A stretch of DNA of 5,865 nt from a bacterium (GTDB lineage: Bacteria > Vulcanimicrobiota > Vulcanimicrobiia > Vulcanimicrobiales > Vulcanimicrobiaceae): NCBI GenBank assembly GCA_021807065.1, contig JAKAPO010000164.1:1-5865 (forward strand), read 5' to 3'. Below are positions 5,213 to 5,865 of this stretch, piece by piece. A program made the position numbers and the translations under genes. Every line of letters starts with the position of its first letter. Within the stretch, counting starts at the first letter, position 1. The notes beneath the pieces were generated by a model. That model searched no databases. It had not been told where the DNA came from and saw only the letters and a program-made list of their open reading frames with translations.

Positions 5213-5865
5213 AAGGCGCACGGATTCTGCTCGGAATCACCGGCGGCATCGCGGCCTACAAAGCCGCGTCGCTGATCTCGGCGCTGGTGCAGAAGGGCGC
5301 CGTGCTCGACGTGGTCATGACCGCCGAAGCCGAACGCTTCGTCGCCCCACTCACGTTCGCGTCGCTCACCGGCCGCCCCGTCTACGGGTCGCTGTGGGAT
5401 ATGCCCGAGCGCATCCCCCACATTCGGCTGGTGCGCGAGGCGCAGGCAATCATGGTCGTTCCGGCAACCGCGAATGCGATCGCGAAGCTCGCGCTCGGGG
5501 TCGCGGACGATCTGCTCTCGACGCTGCTGCTCGCGGCGCGCATTCCGATCGCTATCGCTGCGGCGATGAACGCGGCGATGTACGAGCATCCAGCGACACG
5601 GCAGCATCTCGCAGCACTGCGCGAACGCGGATACCTCGTCGTCGAGCCCGAGGTTGGATATCTTGCGGAAGGCGAACATGCGATCGGGAGGCTTGCGCGC
5701 GAGGAACACTTGATCGACGCGATCGCGCGCATGGTGACGCCGCAGAGTTTGCGCGGCACGCGCGTTGCCATTACCGCCGGAGCGACTCGCGAGGCTTTCG
5801 ACCCGGTGCGTTTCGTCAGCAACGCGTCGACCGGCGCTACGGGCATTGCGCTCGCACGCGAGGCT
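5209..5865 (+). CDS. coaBC: CoaBC, phosphopantothenoylcysteine synthetase/decarboxylase, 3' end cut by window
   Basis: This bifunctional flavoprotein converts 4'-phosphopantothenate plus Cys (CoaB, CTP-dependent) and decarboxylates the product to 4'-phosphopantetheine (CoaC, FMN). The visible 219 residues hold the whole CoaC domain (about 1-175) and the beginning of CoaB. CoaC marks: GITGGIAAYKA at 9-19 (FMN loop), His71 in PHI (active-site His), VVPATANAIAKLALGVADDLL at 83-103, and AAMNAAMY at 118-125 (the PxMNxxM motif, with Ala for Pro). In the GxxACGxxGxGR segment this protein reads GYLAEGEHAIGR (150-161), so Glu154 stands where E. coli has its active-site Cys. CoaB begins with VAITAGATREAFDPVRFVSNASTG at about 183-206. 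The GTG start overlaps the panC stop (GTGA), and the N-terminal strand follows directly. The gene continues past 5865. Confidence 0.96.
   Translation, partial: MKGARILLGITGGIAAYKAASLISALVQKGAVLDVVMTAEAERFVAPLTFASLTGRPVYGSLWDMPERIPHIRLVREAQAIMVVPATANAIAKLALGVADDLLSTLLLAARIPIAIAAAMNAAMYEHPATRQHLAALRERGYLVVEPEVGYLAEGEHAIGRLAREEHLIDAIARMVTPQSLRGTRVAITAGATREAFDPVRFVSNASTGATGIALAREA

Noticed and set aside
4709..5221. Minus-strand open frame over panC
   Set aside because: Arg/Asp-rich shadow frame opposite a conserved enzyme; no start signal or motif.

Overview
This GC-rich window is densely coding and consists mainly of two gene blocks. No rRNA or tRNA gene, CRISPR array or transposase was seen. 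The organism looks like a free-living bacterium with a Gram-positive-type SOS system: the LexA boxes are of the CGAAC-N4-GTTYG type, not the CTGT-N8-ACAG type of gamma-proteobacteria. The lexA promoter appears to give a nearly leaderless message. A lexA next to a YnbB-type PLP enzyme recalls Firmicutes gene order, but the GC content, the PilZ and FHA genes and the leaderless signal fit a high-GC deep-branching lineage better (for example Eremiobacterota/WPS-2, Armatimonadota or an actinobacterial relative). That placement is a guess.

Bases 1-222 form a divergent control region. It carries three LexA boxes with the same half-site pair, CAAAC and GTTCG, at 61-74, 102-115 and 175-188, plus a weaker candidate at 159-172. 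The right-hand box overlaps the -35 region of lexA. The left-hand box lies just upstream of what looks like the start of a divergent gene (minus strand, 32 to the window edge).

The left block (223-3752, plus strand) is one tightly packed run: lexA, an orphan PTS EIIC of the lactose/cellobiose family overlapping lexA by 47 bases, a YnbB / methionine gamma-lyase-family PLP protein overlapping EIIC by ATGA, and a small PilZ-domain protein. The EIIC gene has an unusual hydrophilic insert encoded by a repeat-like DNA segment with three copies of a GGGATGACA-containing core and two hairpins. It looks like an intergenic-type dispersed repeat that stayed in frame. If the run is one transcript, sugar-permease, PLP-enzyme and c-di-GMP-receptor genes are read from a LexA-controlled promoter.

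The PilZ gene ends tail-to-tail with a small unknown minus-strand gene (3749-3982); both use the same CTAG as their stop. That gene diverges from the right block (4073 to the end, plus strand): a minimal FHA-domain protein, panC (pantothenate synthetase), and the first half of coaBC, joined by an 18-base gap and a GTGA overlap. PanC makes pantothenate, and CoaBC converts 4'-phosphopantothenate to 4'-phosphopantetheine, so this end is a coenzyme A biosynthesis operon. The CoaC domain appears to have Glu where the E. coli enzyme has its active-site Cys.
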